Assembly (NCBI RefSeq): GCF_963576545.1 | Contig: NC_083641.1 | Coordinates: 15,746,893-15,810,892 of the forward strand | DNA from: Limanda limanda | Lineage: Eukaryota; Chordata; Actinopteri; Pleuronectiformes; Pleuronectidae | Direction of reading: 5' to 3' | DNA: 64,000 nt | Shown here: positions 45,441 through 59,200 of the stretch, one piece after another | Numbering within the stretch: position 1 is the first letter of the stretch | How the letters are laid out: every line of letters begins with the position of its first letter | The notes under the pieces: model-generated | The model's input: the letters and a program-made list of their open reading frames with translations, nothing else | Told to the model about the DNA's origin: nothing | Database searches by the model: none | Position numbers and translations under genes: made by a program

Positions 45441-47483
45441 GTACTACTTATATTGACAGGAGACATGTTAAAGAAAAATGTATTTATTTCGAACTGCCTG
45501 TTTATATTCTTTCTATAAGCTAACTCACGCTAAGCTAAACTAAGCTAAGCCAAGCAGCTACTGGCAGTAGCTTTATATTTACAAATATGGTTGTATTGGT
45601 GTACTTATCTAACTTTTTGTGGGAAATTAATTAATGTGTTTCTTATAATGACTTAATTACTATAAATACATTGTTTTTTTGAATCTGGAGAAAAAGATTT
45701 AAAGTTTCTCTAAAATATTAAATCAAATGTAATACATTTGATTTCAGCCAGCTTATATGAGTGCCTGGTTGATGTGGGTGGTCTTCAAAAGAAGGTGATC
45801 AAACCACTAACCCTTTGTCCTTTACGTTTCCATTGACCTCCACAGATACACATTTCTTATTTTATCATTAGTCCCTTTGACATCCTCTTGAACCCTGATG
45901 TCTTTGACACAGTTGGCACACTCCCAAGTTATAGCAGTCTTAATTTAAAGAGCGTGCATGTGTCCCCATGATGATTGACCTGTAGGTGTCTTTTCATCCC
46001 ACGGGGACTAATACAAGGGTAAAAGTGCACTGCTGTGAACTCTGGGCAGGGGCTGCCTCACTCTGGCCCTGGCAGCATGTAACCTTATACACACTTCTAT
46101 CAGGAGCCACGAGTGCAGCTTGTCTCTTATCAGTGTCATTGTCTTAGAAAACAAAGGGGGATCATTACACCGGTGCTGAGAATGTTTCTATTCTGAGTTA
46201 ATGGGACGCATAGTGTAAAGGCAACCTGATCCTCCTGTGGGTGATGAAGGAGTGAGCCGAGGGCTGACATTCTGCTGATGATAGGCCAGTCTGTGTTTTG
46301 TTGTAAGAGACACTGGGCTTCACAGGAGTTGTCAAAACAACCGTCCCCGTCCCGAGGGATTAACCATCTTGTCTGCACACACGGCAGAGACAGGGTCGGC
46401 CACGGGGACAGTGGGGGGGGTGGGCTTATATGAACATGTGTGGCGTGAGTCCCCTGCAGAGGAGGAGGTGCAAGATGAGACATAAATGAAGGAGAGCGTG
46501 CTCCATCTTCCTATCGTTTTTAATATTTTAGACTGACAATGGTTATCAGAGGGATCACATGCAGACCTGACCACAGTGGTACTGCAATATGTTTTAATAA
46601 ATCACAAGGAGCACTTGATTTAACTTATGATGGAATCAATATGACCACTGAAGTGCACTGAGTATTGTAACCTATCTGATCTCAATTCATTAGCTGGACA
46701 GCACATGATAGAGTGTATCTCGTGGAGATGGCGAGGTGTTTCTACCATATTAATGCCAAGAAACGTATTATTATATTATCATAGGCCGTTTTCTCATATC
46801 TTTGGCCATTGTGAGTATTTTTCATGGTAACAATGTATTCACCTCCTCTGAGGCTGGGATTTTTTGGATACATACGTTGAGGTCCTTTCAGGAGTAAAGG
46901 CTTTCTGCAGCTTTCTGAAATCCCCTGGATCACTCTTTGAGTCAAATTGACAGAAAATACAGAAAGCAGTACCCTGTCGTACATAACTACACAACTGGTG
47001 AATAAGTCGCACATAATACTCTTAAGAAATGTGGCAAAAATGTGTGTTATGGAGAAATTCTTTTTGAATTTCCATTTAAATTCCCACTCCAGTTAGTTTC
47101 ACCCACTAAAACTCTTCTTTGTTCATTGTCATGAAAAATATGTCCCTCGTGACTTCAAAAACTGTTTGATTGTAGAACACCTTCATTCTTTATTTTGTGA
47201 CTGGAATCTATAAATATACCAATAAGGGCCGGTCCCTGCCCTAATCTCTCCACCCTCACAGCTCACCTGCCTTTAAGGAGCCTCTTCCAGCTACTGAGCC
47301 CCACCCACAGGTTGATAGGATTGGTTTCTTATGTGTGAGACATCACATATCCTGGTTGTCTATATTTTTCAGACTGGCATTAAGTTACTGCATTCAGTCA
47401 TGGCTTTGCTGGTTATTTCGTTCAAAATATGTTTTTCTTATCATAAAAACGGCTCAAGGGGGACATGTTAATGTGTTTAAAAC

Positions 47484-47807
<324 letters not shown>

Positions 47808-50800
47808 AAATATGGTATATATTGAAGGAATTCACCTACAGACATCAGCAACATTTACGAAGACTGATTTAACAATGCAGACAACAGACATTGTGGCTCT
47901 TTCATTGCTAATAAATCAAAAAATAATATAAGTTCCTGTAGTGTAACTGATACTCTGCCTTCATTAATATCTCTCATCTTATTTTATCATCCATGATGGA
48001 GTTGGCAGTAAAACAAGTAGCACCGCACACAGATACCATGCCAGTGTGAGTATCAGAGTCTGAGGAGTCACGACCTTGGCTGAGCACTGTTCATGAGTTG
48101 TCTCATATGTGCTTCCCTCCTTGTATCTACACACACACACACACGCACACACACAAACACACATGGTGGCACATGCAAACACACACAAGCACAAGCACAC
48201 ACTCTCTGACACGCATGCATGACCACACAGCAAGGCCAAGACTGTCGTGCAGCAGCCGCCCCTGGGCCTCATTGTCACATTTACTTACCACTGTTTAGGC
48301 ATCATGCTGGGGGGCTTAAATGAACTACACCCTTTTTGCACCCCCTACCCACAGAGTGCAGACACCAACCCACCACCAAAAATCCTCTCTGCTCGTGTTC
48401 AAAACACAGAGATGCTGAATTATGTCACTTTGTTCATGTATGTTTAAATGTAACAAATTTCATCCACATATGAATATCTGCTGTAGCTTCAGCTTTGACT
48501 CACGCTGGGCATGAAGACAATATCAATAATTATTGCAATATCATTTTAATCAATAGCTCATATTGATATTTAGTAGCCATTAAATGGCACTTACTTACAG
48601 CATTTTGTAGTCTTGCTTTATTTTTGAAGAAATTGTACTTTCTTGATCCTTGTTGTTCTTGGTTTGTACCCTCGGGGATGAATGAACTTATTGTAAGTCG
48701 CTTTGGATAAAAGCGTCAGCTAAATGAAATGTAATGTAATGATATATTGCTTATGCATTGTGTTGGCACAGTGAGGAGGTATAATGCAATCGATCTAACT
48801 CAGATTTGTGAAAAATTTCGCTGTTTGAAGAGTTTAAAACCAAAACCCTCAACCAGGAGCAAAAAATAAAAATGTATCAGTATCGACATCGACTAATGTG
48901 AAAATGCTTATCTTGGTATAATTTGTTGCCATATCCTCCCTTAGCTCTAACGTCAGTATGCAAGTTAAACAATTACAAAATAGGGAGTTTAATATTGGTG
49001 GTTTTGCCTCCTCACACGTGTGCATCCTCCACATGCCTGAATATAATCTGTTAGGGATATGTCAGCCCGTTTGGCCACAAGGTCACGGCTCTTGTCTTCT
49101 GAGGGAAAATCAAGGTATTGTTTTTCACATAACAAGTAAGCCTGCTCTGTTCCACAGCTGTCTGTGTGGTGGAAAGTGATGAACACCGGCACCTGTTTTC
49201 AATAAGGATGGAAAAGCCCGTGTGGAGAAGCACCCGATCTGTATGTGCCACCACGCTCTGCTGAATGTGATCTTTGTACATCACCAGAATTACAGCGGAG
49301 CTCCCTCTGATATTGAGCTGTGCTGTTATAACTGGTGTTGTCTCTGGAATCCTCGTACATGTATTAGACGTGAAGCTTCCCTCGGAGAGTTAGGTATTTT
49401 GGAATGCAGAGAATGAGGCGATTACTATTCAATTAGTTCTTAAGGTGAAAGGGAGATTAATCCTCCCTAACCAAATATTGGATCAAGAATAAGTCATCCA
49501 AAAAGCAGGGTACTTATTACACTTATTATATTGATTTTCCTCCACCTATAATATCACTTGAACAACGTATGTGCACCTGCTCTTGTTTTAGTCGTTGTAA
49601 GGTCATTTGGTCAGTGTTGATGTTTCTCATGTGTTTGTTTGCTGTCAAACACACGTTGCGATCTTATACTGGGCGACTCCCATGTATGGTACGCGTGTGT
49701 GTGTATATAGTGTACACACAGTGCGTATCCCAACCCCCTGTAAACGTTACCCTGGCCCATATTGGGGTGAAAGAGTCATCTCTCCTCTTTCCTGCTAGAA
49801 TGATACCAGGCTTGATTGCTTCAATCTGTGTCAGTATTACTTTCTTCATCTCGAACAAACAAATATACCCTTTTGATATTGCATTTCTGTCTACACCAAT
49901 GCTTCATTTCCCCCTAAAATATCAAATGGCACCCTCTTATTCCGTGGATCCTCTTTTCTAGTCTCAGATCTCTTTTTCTCCTCTCTGGGTTTTGTTTGTC
50001 TTTGCAGGCGGTTAAATATAAAAAAATATATATCATTTCACTTCATGAGAGGCGAAAAGTACAAAATGTAACCACTTTATCACCCGGTAGGCCTTAGTAT
50101 GTCTTTAGCATCACTGGTGCAGTGGGCATTTTAAACCTGCCTGTTTGTAATGTTCTGTTCTCTTGTCCTTTGTTGATGCTCTGGAGCTATTCCGAATTAT
50201 TCCTAATCATTAGTGAGTTCTCCTCAAACAGCTCTACAATATGTCACTTTTTATTGTTTGTGTGCTGAACTTTGTGTGAAGAAGTTTTTATATCAGATTT
50301 TATAGTAACATTAAACTGAATTAGCATTATCGCTGTTCATTTGTGTGTTTTGTGTATAAGTTTGATTGATTTACTGATCTACCGGTAGTTTTCCCACCAA
50401 TTGCATATTGGCTATTTCCGTGGTTTGTTTAGCAATCAACACAATCTTTAAACCCAACTTCCCAACTTTTCAAGATAAGTGCTCGATATAAAGGGTAAAG
50501 CAAAAAAATTTTATCAAACGAACATTGTGCTTTTACTTTTAAGACAAATTCCTAAAGACAAAGTGGTTCTATATGTTTTTGTCTCGATGGAGATCAGCAC
50601 CCACATCAGCCGTGAATGTCTGCGTCAGTCTGATGTGGTAAAATAAAAATAAGTACATTTTCTAAATTATCTGGTGGAGATTTTGACCCAGTCGCCGATC
50701 GCTGCTGTGGTTTGAAGCTGAGGATGTGGAAGAAGACATGTTGAGCTTGTTCCACAGGCTGAAGGCACACCGCCCCACCCCCACTGACTGCTACAGATCA

Positions 50801-51808
50801 CTGGTTGCCTGTTTTTCTAAATTTTATGAATATTGAACACAAAGTCATAATCGCACCAAAATCGCCACTGTACTTTTATATTACACATGCAAAGTGCGAA
50901 GCCGAGGTTTCCGAGTCTGCATGCCACATACAGACAGACCTAAAGACAGACAAACCAAATTTGACACTGCACTTCCCGGGGCCATTAACAACACTCAAGG
51001 CAAATGCGAAGCAGATCAAATGAACAGTTGTGGAGATATGCGTTCCACATACAGACAGACTGACGTTTGTGGAGTTAGTGGGTACTGTGTGTACGCGCAT
51101 CCTTGAACTTCAGTCCTTGAAGTGAATTAAAATACAGAGGTGACCTTGAGCAAAGCATTTCACTTCCTTGTGTGGAAGCAGCTAGCTTTTGTGATGTAAA
51201 TGTGCAACAGGGCTGAGAGGCAGAACGTGCATCTAGTGCATCTTAACAAACAAAGGTCTGATGAATCTGCAGCCGAGCTGGTATTCCATCCTTCCCCTCT
51301 TAAATGATCATATCTCACAGTCTGCCCGCTGCTAATGAACTATGTACTTGCTGCTAGTCGCCAAGAATCCAGCAGTGAAACACCAGCACAATGCTCCTAA
51401 TCCAGTTTAAATGACAGGCAGCATGACTGACCCACTGCCCTGATTCAGCCATGTTTGCTCCTCACTGCTACTTGTTTTGGGTTTATCTTATGGCTTAAGA
51501 TGGAAAAGTCCAATGATCCTCTTACTCATTATTAAATGATTTAACACAAATTTTGGTGTAACAATAGCTCAAAAAGAAGACATCAGTAATTCCAAAAAGG
51601 TCATTGCCGAATGCATTAAACAGAAAGTGTTATTAAAAGGACAGCGATGCCATTTTAAAGGACGCCGGAACAGTGTGTACTGGTTCAGACTTCAGCAAAT
51701 GTAGTGCAGTGTTTGTCTACTGCACTGGAGTGACCACTGTAGAAGAGACAGGCAGACAACATTTGCCCTACAAGCATTTAAATCACCATGAAAAAAACAA
51801 GGGCAGAC

Positions 51809-51841
<33 letters not shown>

Positions 51842-52200
51842 TCCCTCCCCTGTTTATTATTATTTCAGTAATTCATATTTATTTTCCTTTGCACGCAGTC
51901 AGAATTGTGAAGCTCCTTCCCCTCGGTCCTCATATAAGGAGGGAAAATGAGTATCCTGGGGTGAATAAACAGGATTTCACTTTCAGTAGATTCTGTCATG
52001 TGGGATCGAGGATGAGATGCAGACTGGCCTGCTGGTTATATCACATTCAGTGGGACCCGGCTCTGTGGACAGGCCCACAGGCTCCCACAGCCTGATGCAG
52101 CTACACCCTTGACTTCAAGGCAAGCATTAAAATGGAGGAGGGTGGAGGTGCTGGTGCTGCTGCTGGTGGTGGGTGCATTATGAGGTTGAGGGAGGTGGTG
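47808..52200. other. intergenic, no gene recognised
   Basis: Ordinary AT-rich sequence with a (CA)n-rich patch at 48128-48205, a LINE/SINE tail at 48625-48742 and a short (CA)n at 51811-51841. No coding exon or RNA gene was recognised. Confidence 0.5.
48625..48742 (+). mobile_element. L2-type LINE/SINE 3' tail
   Basis: The motif 'taagtcgctttggataaaag', followed by 'cgtcagctaaatg' and a short 'aatgtaatgtaatg' repeat, is the well-known 3' end shared by fish L2/CR1-like LINEs and the SINEs that use them. Confidence 0.65.
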
Positions 52201-52204
52201 TGGA

Positions 52205-52207
<3 letters not shown>

Positions 52208-52269
<62 letters not shown>
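52208..52269. repeat. (GT)n microsatellite, ~31 units
   Basis: A pure GT array located about 1.3 kb upstream of the dscam start codon. Confidence 0.97.
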
Positions 52270-52271
<2 letters not shown>

Positions 52272-52559
52272 CCTTTCGGGTGGGGGGGATACTTTTATTA
52301 ACCCTCTGTTTTCTGCAGCCCCTGACAAAATGTTGCACCTGTCTCCTTGTTTCTCTTCTTTTTCATGCAATTACAAAGCGAATTCAATCAATTTAAAAGT
52401 GCTCCACTTTTCCCAGATCAATTCAATTGGATGCAAAACGTGCGTAAAAGGATGGATGGATAACCACAGGGGGGGAATCACCTCTATCCATACCCATGCT
52501 AGGTAAAAAAAAACGGTTTGCGCAATTCTAGCAGGATCTGGCTCATAATGCTGCAGACT

Positions 52560-53573
52560 GAAGTCCAGCTGAAAGAGGCTGACTGCGCTTTTCCGTGTTG
52601 TGCCGGCGCATCTCCGTGCGTAAAGATGCCATCTCAGGTGCCGCGGTTGCTCAGGTGCAGCTCATTTCCTTAATGCAAATTGCGGAGCGCTCTCCCTCCT
52701 CTCTGCACCTCCAGTGTAGCAGCCTGTGTTCTGCCCTCAGGAGCCGCCTCTGCTGCTCCTTTAAGGCAATGAGGAATTAAAGCGTCTGCAGGGGCAGGGG
52801 CAGGGGGGGTGGGAGGGTGGGTGGGGGGGAGAGGGTTATATTCTGTGCAATGCTCGCACAGGCAGTGTGGTGCGATTAGAGAGCGGCAGCGGGGAAGATG
52901 CGCTTGCTCGCCTCTTGCTGGACGCGCAGAGGCGATGAAGATGATCTGACTCTCTTTCTGAATAAGACAAACCTGTTTTTCCATTCTTACTCTGTCGCCT
53001 CCTCCTTATCGTTTGCTTCTGTAGTTATTTTAGTTTTCTAAAAATTTTAATTTGGCTTCCCCCCAAAAGGATGATCCGTCAGTCAGGCTTTTATTTAGGA
53101 AATCGGAGCCTCTGATGTAAAATATATTTTTCTACATATTCGAGTTGAGACACTTTGTTTGGGACAATTCCTTCTTTTCTTTTTTTTTTTTTAAATTCCC
53201 GGATCCGGGCTCTGACTCAGCATCATTCACACCTGGGCTTCACCCCCTCAGCATCCTCTCTGAATAGCAGGGAGACGCAGCAAGACGCGGAGCAAGAGGA
53301 GGAGAGTGTGAGCACAGCTTCTCCCCCAAGACAATCACATTTATGTTCCAAGCGCACAGAGAGGGCTGAGGAAAAGAAGGAGAACATAAATCAGTGTGAG
53401 GGAAAAAGTAAAAAGGGAGATATTCAAAAGTATAGAGACTTGGAAAGGCTTGCTTTAAGACAGTGGCAAATGTTTAACCTCACCTCAAGCGCACAGAAGA
53501 GAAACCCAGGGAGGCACCGGTGGTCGGAGGAAGAAGAGAAAGCATAGCTTGGGGGGCTTGAACGGAGCAGGGC
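52560..53573 (+). promoter_or_regulatory. dscam: dscam promoter region and 5'UTR
   Basis: Sequence upstream of the dscam start is GC-richer than its surroundings at 52560-52960. It has two CAGGTG E-boxes (52636 and 52652), a perfect POU octamer ATGCAAAT at 52673-52680, and a 'ttatattc' TATA-like motif near 52836. The purine-rich 53230-53570 part looks like a 5'UTR. The transcription start cannot be fixed. A 25-codon upstream frame with ATG at 53470 and stop at 53545-53547 ends 26 nt before the start codon. Confidence 0.45.
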
Positions 53574-53616
53574 ATGTGGATATTGGCTTTTATCTTTTCG
53601 CAGAGCATCTTGAATG
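53574..53616 (+). CDS. dscam: DSCAM, first coding exon (signal peptide start)
   Basis: DSCAM is the neuronal immunoglobulin-superfamily adhesion receptor for self-avoidance and synaptic targeting. The exon encodes MWILAFIFSQSILN plus one base, then a perfect donor gtaagt at 53617. Human DSCAM begins MWILALSLFQSFAN with its first intron at the same place and phase 1; DSCAML1 begins differently (MWLVTF). Only the hydrophobic signal-peptide start is here. The ten Ig and six fibronectin III domains lie to the right, beyond the window. The call rests on 14 residues, on the intron phase and on the neighbour bace2, which sits beside DSCAM in vertebrates. A short hydrophobic frame by chance is the alternative, made unlikely by the synteny. 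Confidence 0.82.
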
Positions 53617-54909
53617 GTAAGTTTCTCATCTTTTCTTTTGTAATTAATATTAGGGTTAGTGCTCATTGCCCAGTGCAGAAAGCAAACAGGCAGCTTAGTG
53701 ACTGCATGAGAGGGAGGATGGAGGTCACCTGTGACCCACATGAAATGCATTTTATGTGCTTGTCAAAAGGCTGACACCCCTGATAGAGGGAGGGAGACGG
53801 GCGAGGCATGGTTTTAAAATCCCCTTCAAGATTTCCTACAAACCTCTCACATCTGGCCTTCAGATAGAAACTATATCCTGAGCCAGATGGAATAACACAG
53901 CTAAATCAGGTTGGTGTGGACCCTGGATTCAATTAACTGGTTTGGTTGTATTGGTTTAATTGTGTTTGTAATAAGTCTCAATTATTGTCTAATTTGCATC
54001 ATGCAGTGAATGTGATGTATTTCAATTTGTCATTTTTTGATGCCCAATGATACTCGTTCTGTCACAACCCTGTTCCACTGTGGCCCTTAGTAATAAGTGA
54101 CGTATTTGATATAATGGACATTTGGTTTAACCCCTTCCCCCTCCCCCACAGTGAGCCGATTTTTCAAGTTCAAAGTGGCATAAATGGATGGGATACTTTA
54201 AAATGATTGATTTACACTGATATTTAAGATTCAGCCATCAATTTTTCCATTTAAAACACATTTAATTCAAAATATTCAGCTGTATTCATGGCTTGTCAGA
54301 ATGTTTCCAGCATCTACACCCAATTTTGTCTTAAATCGTAGCAATACATAATATTATTTATCATTATATATAGTTTGTAGAGAGACAATGATGCACCATT
54401 AGTGCAAATTGTTCATAATAGTGATAAAGAAATGCAATATTTTTGAATTAGATACATTCCAGTGGTCACAAGTGCAAAAGTAACTCACAAATCCACACAA
54501 AAATGTGAAATAAATTTTCCATTCAAATCGTCGGTAACCTCATTCTCCATTCAAATACTGTATTTCAACCCCATGATTTGGTTTTGCATCTTCTTTGTGT
54601 TTTCTTGCACACATGTGTGCGTTAGCGTGTATTCCACTGCTGTCACCATTCACGCACATCTGTGTGCTCATATAGTGTATCTATAATCAATAGCAGAAAA
54701 TTGATACAGTTTATTGCATTCACTTATTGGCCAGAGTCCCCTCTACAGGGAGGGATTATGGCTGACTGGGTGTGTACGAAAACAGGGGGAAGAAAAAAAG
54801 GGAGTCGAAGAATGAGCGCGAGAGGAAAAGGAAAATGGAAACATATGTATAAGAAAACACGTTGTGGTGACAAGATGGGGATTGTTCACGTACTAAAACA
54901 AAATCCCGC

Positions 54910-55109
54910 NNNNNNNNNNNNNNNNNNNNNNNNNNNNNNNNNNNNNNNNNNNNNNNNNNNNNNNNNNNNNNNNNNNNNNNNNNNNNNNNNNNNNNNNNNN
55001 NNNNNNNNNNNNNNNNNNNNNNNNNNNNNNNNNNNNNNNNNNNNNNNNNNNNNNNNNNNNNNNNNNNNNNNNNNNNNNNNNNNNNNNNNNNNNNNNNNNN
55101 NNNNNNNNN
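54910..55109. other. assembly gap (200 N)
   Basis: Exactly 200 ambiguous bases, a round number typical of a gap of unknown size. Translations running across it are meaningless. Confidence 0.99.
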
Positions 55110-55403
55110 TGTTACGTTGTTTTGGTCCATTTACACCCGTGGTCCAGCTCTATCTTCAGTCTGATCACCTAAATACATTGTGTAAATGAAGCATATGTTC
55201 GCACTGCTAATGTTATTCCAAGGAGACAGGTTTGCTCGCATTGAAACTACATGAGTAATTCCTGTAAACATCATTGCAAATATAAATGGTCCATCTCTGC
55301 ACTAATATACAATCATTCAGTCAAATGTTTATAGGTGTATTTTACTTGTTGATTAAAATGTCCTTCAGTTTGTGCATGTGGGCCTGGAGTTCATGCAGTG
55401 TAG

Positions 55404-55438
<35 letters not shown>

Positions 55439-56172
55439 GTGCTCTATGAACTATGCCCGCAGTGCTAGTGGTCAGCTCCCCACCACAGCTTTTGTTCATT
55501 GTGGAAGACAGGTGGCCGAGGTGTGATGAGTTCTCTATCCATCACCCACCAAGACAAACATTCACGCCGGACCTCATAAATACTGGCTCTTAATCCAGTC
55601 CTCCACATACCAGGGCCCGGCTTTGAACTCGACACAGTCCGAGGCCCAAGGCTGAATTGATCCCTCCAACTCCGGCCCCGGCCATGATGCATGAGCCGCA
55701 CTAACACAACCGCTGCTGTCTTTCTCTCTCCGCACACTTTCTCCCCCTCACCTATCATTAGACTTCTTCTACAGGCCGGCCTTTAAAAACAATACATACA
55801 TCAAATATCTCACGTATCGTCGACCAGTTTTCCAACCATTTCCTCTGTGCTGTATATTTCTAATTCACGGCCTTAATCAGATTATTTGAGTCTGCTTTTC
55901 CGACCAAGAAGTTCAGCCCGTGTGCCTCAGGCTCCACAGTGTGAATATTAAACTAGGCTAGGGGATAACGGAGGAGGCAGAGTTGGACAGACAGAGTGAC
56001 AGAAAGACAAATGGGTCCAGCTTGGTTTCTCGACACTGCTTTTTATTTTTAAACCTGGCACAGATGCTAAGATTTAAGACCAAGTTAGCAGAGGTTATTT
56101 TTAGCCGGCCATTTTTTAAGCTCTGTCATCTTGTTGGAGTTGAGGTAAGGTGTGTGCATGGGAGAGCGACTG

Positions 56173-56174
<2 letters not shown>

Positions 56175-56266
<92 letters not shown>
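56175..56266. repeat. (TG)n microsatellite, ~46 units
   Basis: A pure TG array within dscam intron 1. Confidence 0.98.
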
Positions 56267-56268
<2 letters not shown>

Positions 56269-59200
56269 ATGTTGGTGCTTTAATTGTGTGCTTGCTGGTG
56301 TTTATTGTGCATCAGCAAGCGCCGACATACATAGGGAGGCGTGCGGTTTACAGAGTGTGTGTCCTTGTGTGCGTGTGTACTTTGTGTGTTTAATTGGGGA
56401 GCCGAGTTGGGTGGGTGGGTTATGGGTGTGACACGGAGTGGAGCCACAGGAGTCTGATTTATGTCCTTCCAGCCACTCATCGATCCCCAGGCCTGGTGTG
56501 AGACTGAGTGCGCTGTCAATAATCTTAGCACTTTGTGGTATTCCTAGAATTCCCCAGACCTCCTCTGCTCAGACCGAGGTGTGATGCTGCAGTAAGCCAT
56601 CTTGTCCGAGATCAAATAAGAGGGCACAGGGCCTGGCAGCGGTGCATTTGATTGCCGGGTTGTCAAAAAGCAAATAGATCATTCTGCGGCGGAAGAACTG
56701 TTGGTAGGAAACGGAGAATTGGACGTATTGTTCGTACAAAGGGAGGTTATTTGGACAGAACCCGGCGCGGGTCCCCAGGAACATGTAGCTGTTTAGGTTG
56801 TTGCTAAGTGTCCCCTGTAGACTGTTGCCAGGACGAGCTCTATTATGTGACGCTCTCCGTGTGTCTCTCGCTAGACCATCCATCCCCACAAGTGATTATG
56901 CTAATTAATGTTTGATCAGATGATTAAATTAAAACTCGATTCATCCGAAGCGCTAAATGCTCAGAATATATTTGTGTCAGCTTGGCTGCCGTGACTTCGC
57001 ACTCCAGAGTCCACCCCCCCTACCCAACCCCCCCACCGCCCCCCGCCCCGTGTCCCAGCCACTGGAGGACAGGATGACCAGAGAGGAGAGAGGGAAGAAA
57101 CAGAGCAAAATACCTCCCTTTTTTTTCCTGTGTTTTTAATTCAGGCAGTGGCAGATTGAGATGCAGGATTGTAATAAAAAATAAGCCAGAGGGCTGCTAA
57201 GGTGGGAGAAGAGGACAAGAGATGGAGAGAAACAAGGAATAGGAGGAAATAAGGGTGTGTGTGTGTGTGTGTGTGTGTTTTGTGGGGGTAGGGTAGGGGG
57301 AGTAGCGCTGAAAGGAGCCGTGCTGTGGTCCCCTAAGTGTTGAATAAACATGCTTGGTTTAGGGAAATGGCTGCGATAAATGTTTAATATGATAAGTCCA
57401 TAAAGACGGTCAAATGAGTCTGGAGTATTAAAATGAACGTGGCACGCAGCAGCTCTGGCGGAGGAGGAGGAGGAGGGGGGCCGGGTGGCGGTGGTGGTGG
57501 GGGGGTGGGCGCTGATAATGGCAGGCAGAGCTAACAGGATGAGAGCAGCCAGCTGCTGTGACATCAACATTAACACACTCCACCAGCTGCTGGTCACAGA
57601 CGTCTCTGGACAAATCAGGGACAGTGGTATATATGCAAAGGTCCGCCACGGCCTCACAATGACATTAGGGCCCGTTCACCGTCGGCAACAAGAGCAGCGT
57701 ATTGGTAACGCATTTTTCAAAGTAAAGGTGGAAAAATATTAGAACAATCAACTAGAATTGAAAGAGCTTTTGCACTGGAGCCCGCGACTCATACATATTG
57801 AAATAAAAAAGGGACAATTACACAAAACGGAAATTGAATTGCTTTTTTAGAAATTATCTAAAAAAGCTTTACACGTTTACAGTATCCAATAGCAAGACTG
57901 TCCCTGAGACATTATATTTATATTTGCAATCAATTTGTGCCGCCACCTGACCTAGGATGTTCATAATTAACACATCTGTAAAATGTATATGACAACTTAA
58001 TTTGTTTTCCTTTAAATACCAGATCTCCACTTAGTAACTGTGATTATATTTATGCCCTCACAGACCTGGTTTGAGGTCAGGAAAAAAATGGTGCTCTGAG
58101 GAAACCACTGAAAAGACAAAAGTTATTCCAAGCTTTAATAACAAATGATGAATCCTTGTCTCTGGCATCTTGTATTTGCATGCAAAATTAAAATATATCA
58201 CTTCCTATACTTAAAGATTAAGTGTATGAATGTATAGATTTCATTTTGTAGTTTTCTTTTCTTGACTTAGTAGAGCACATTCGAATGCAAAGGCCCAATT
58301 ATCAAACTGAACTAAATTTTACATTATAATAGATATCAGTACAAGTATTTCCTGGGAAAATTATAAAAATATTAAAATTTTGTATTTATGTAGTGAGGTT
58401 TCTCCTGACCCATACCACAAACCCTCCATCAGGTTGTCTTTGCAATATGTGCAGTAGTTACTGGTTTGAACCACAGTTTGAAATAATTTATTTTTCAATT
58501 TAAAATTCACATTGTAGTTGATTTTGATGATTTGATATGATTAAGTTACTATGGCCGTAAGGATTCAGAAAAATGAAATTAACCTAGTCACCAATTGAGA
58601 TAGGAGATGGTTAAACACTGTGCTACCTGTATCGGCTGCTATGGACTATACTAAGGCAGAATACGGATGAAAGGATTTTGGCTAACACTTCAGAAAGGTG
58701 TGCCGTGCCTACAGTGAACAAACTCAAACGACACAAGTGAAAGGAAATCCTTGAGGCCAGAGAGTGTCAGTGTCAGGTCATTCTCTTCAGCAGCCTCTCA
58801 TGTCGCAGCTCGTGTGCGCTGATGCCTTCGTGGACACACACCCCAACATCCTGGATATTGTGTTACCTCGGCTGGCATGCAGGTGGACAGCAGTCACGTT
58901 AAGACACCATCAACAGCAACTCTCGTGAAGACCCTTACCTTAATGTTCGCCGACATAATAAGGTTGCTTGTCCACTTGTGCTATGTCTACTTGTCTGAGG
59001 TAAGGCTTTTTCGCCAATGTTGCGTTCACCAAATGACAAAAATGCTGCTGCTTAATTGTGTTATCGGAAGAGATGGTGTATGTTCACTATCAGATTAGTT
59101 TGGAGGCGATTAGATTAAATCCACTCAAGTCTCAATGAGATGTTTTTAAGTGTAATAGTAAATTACAAAGAGTCTTAAGGAGTAGAAGCTTATAATCAAA

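Larger units (their letters stand above)
42725..47480. other. intergenic, repeats only
   Basis: It contains a C run at 43024-43034, a pyrimidine-rich tract at 44030-44265, an inverted repeat pair at 44764-44783/44902-44921 and a dispersed repeat at 45170-45440. No coding exon or structured RNA is recognised. Confidence 0.5.

Noticed and set aside
53155..53547. 130-codon frame just upstream of dscam
   Set aside because: It does not begin with ATG (TTG). Only the final 25 codons from the ATG at 53470 form a possible upstream ORF.
54662..55189. 175-codon frame spanning the run of N
   Set aside because: Most of it is unknown residues across an assembly gap.
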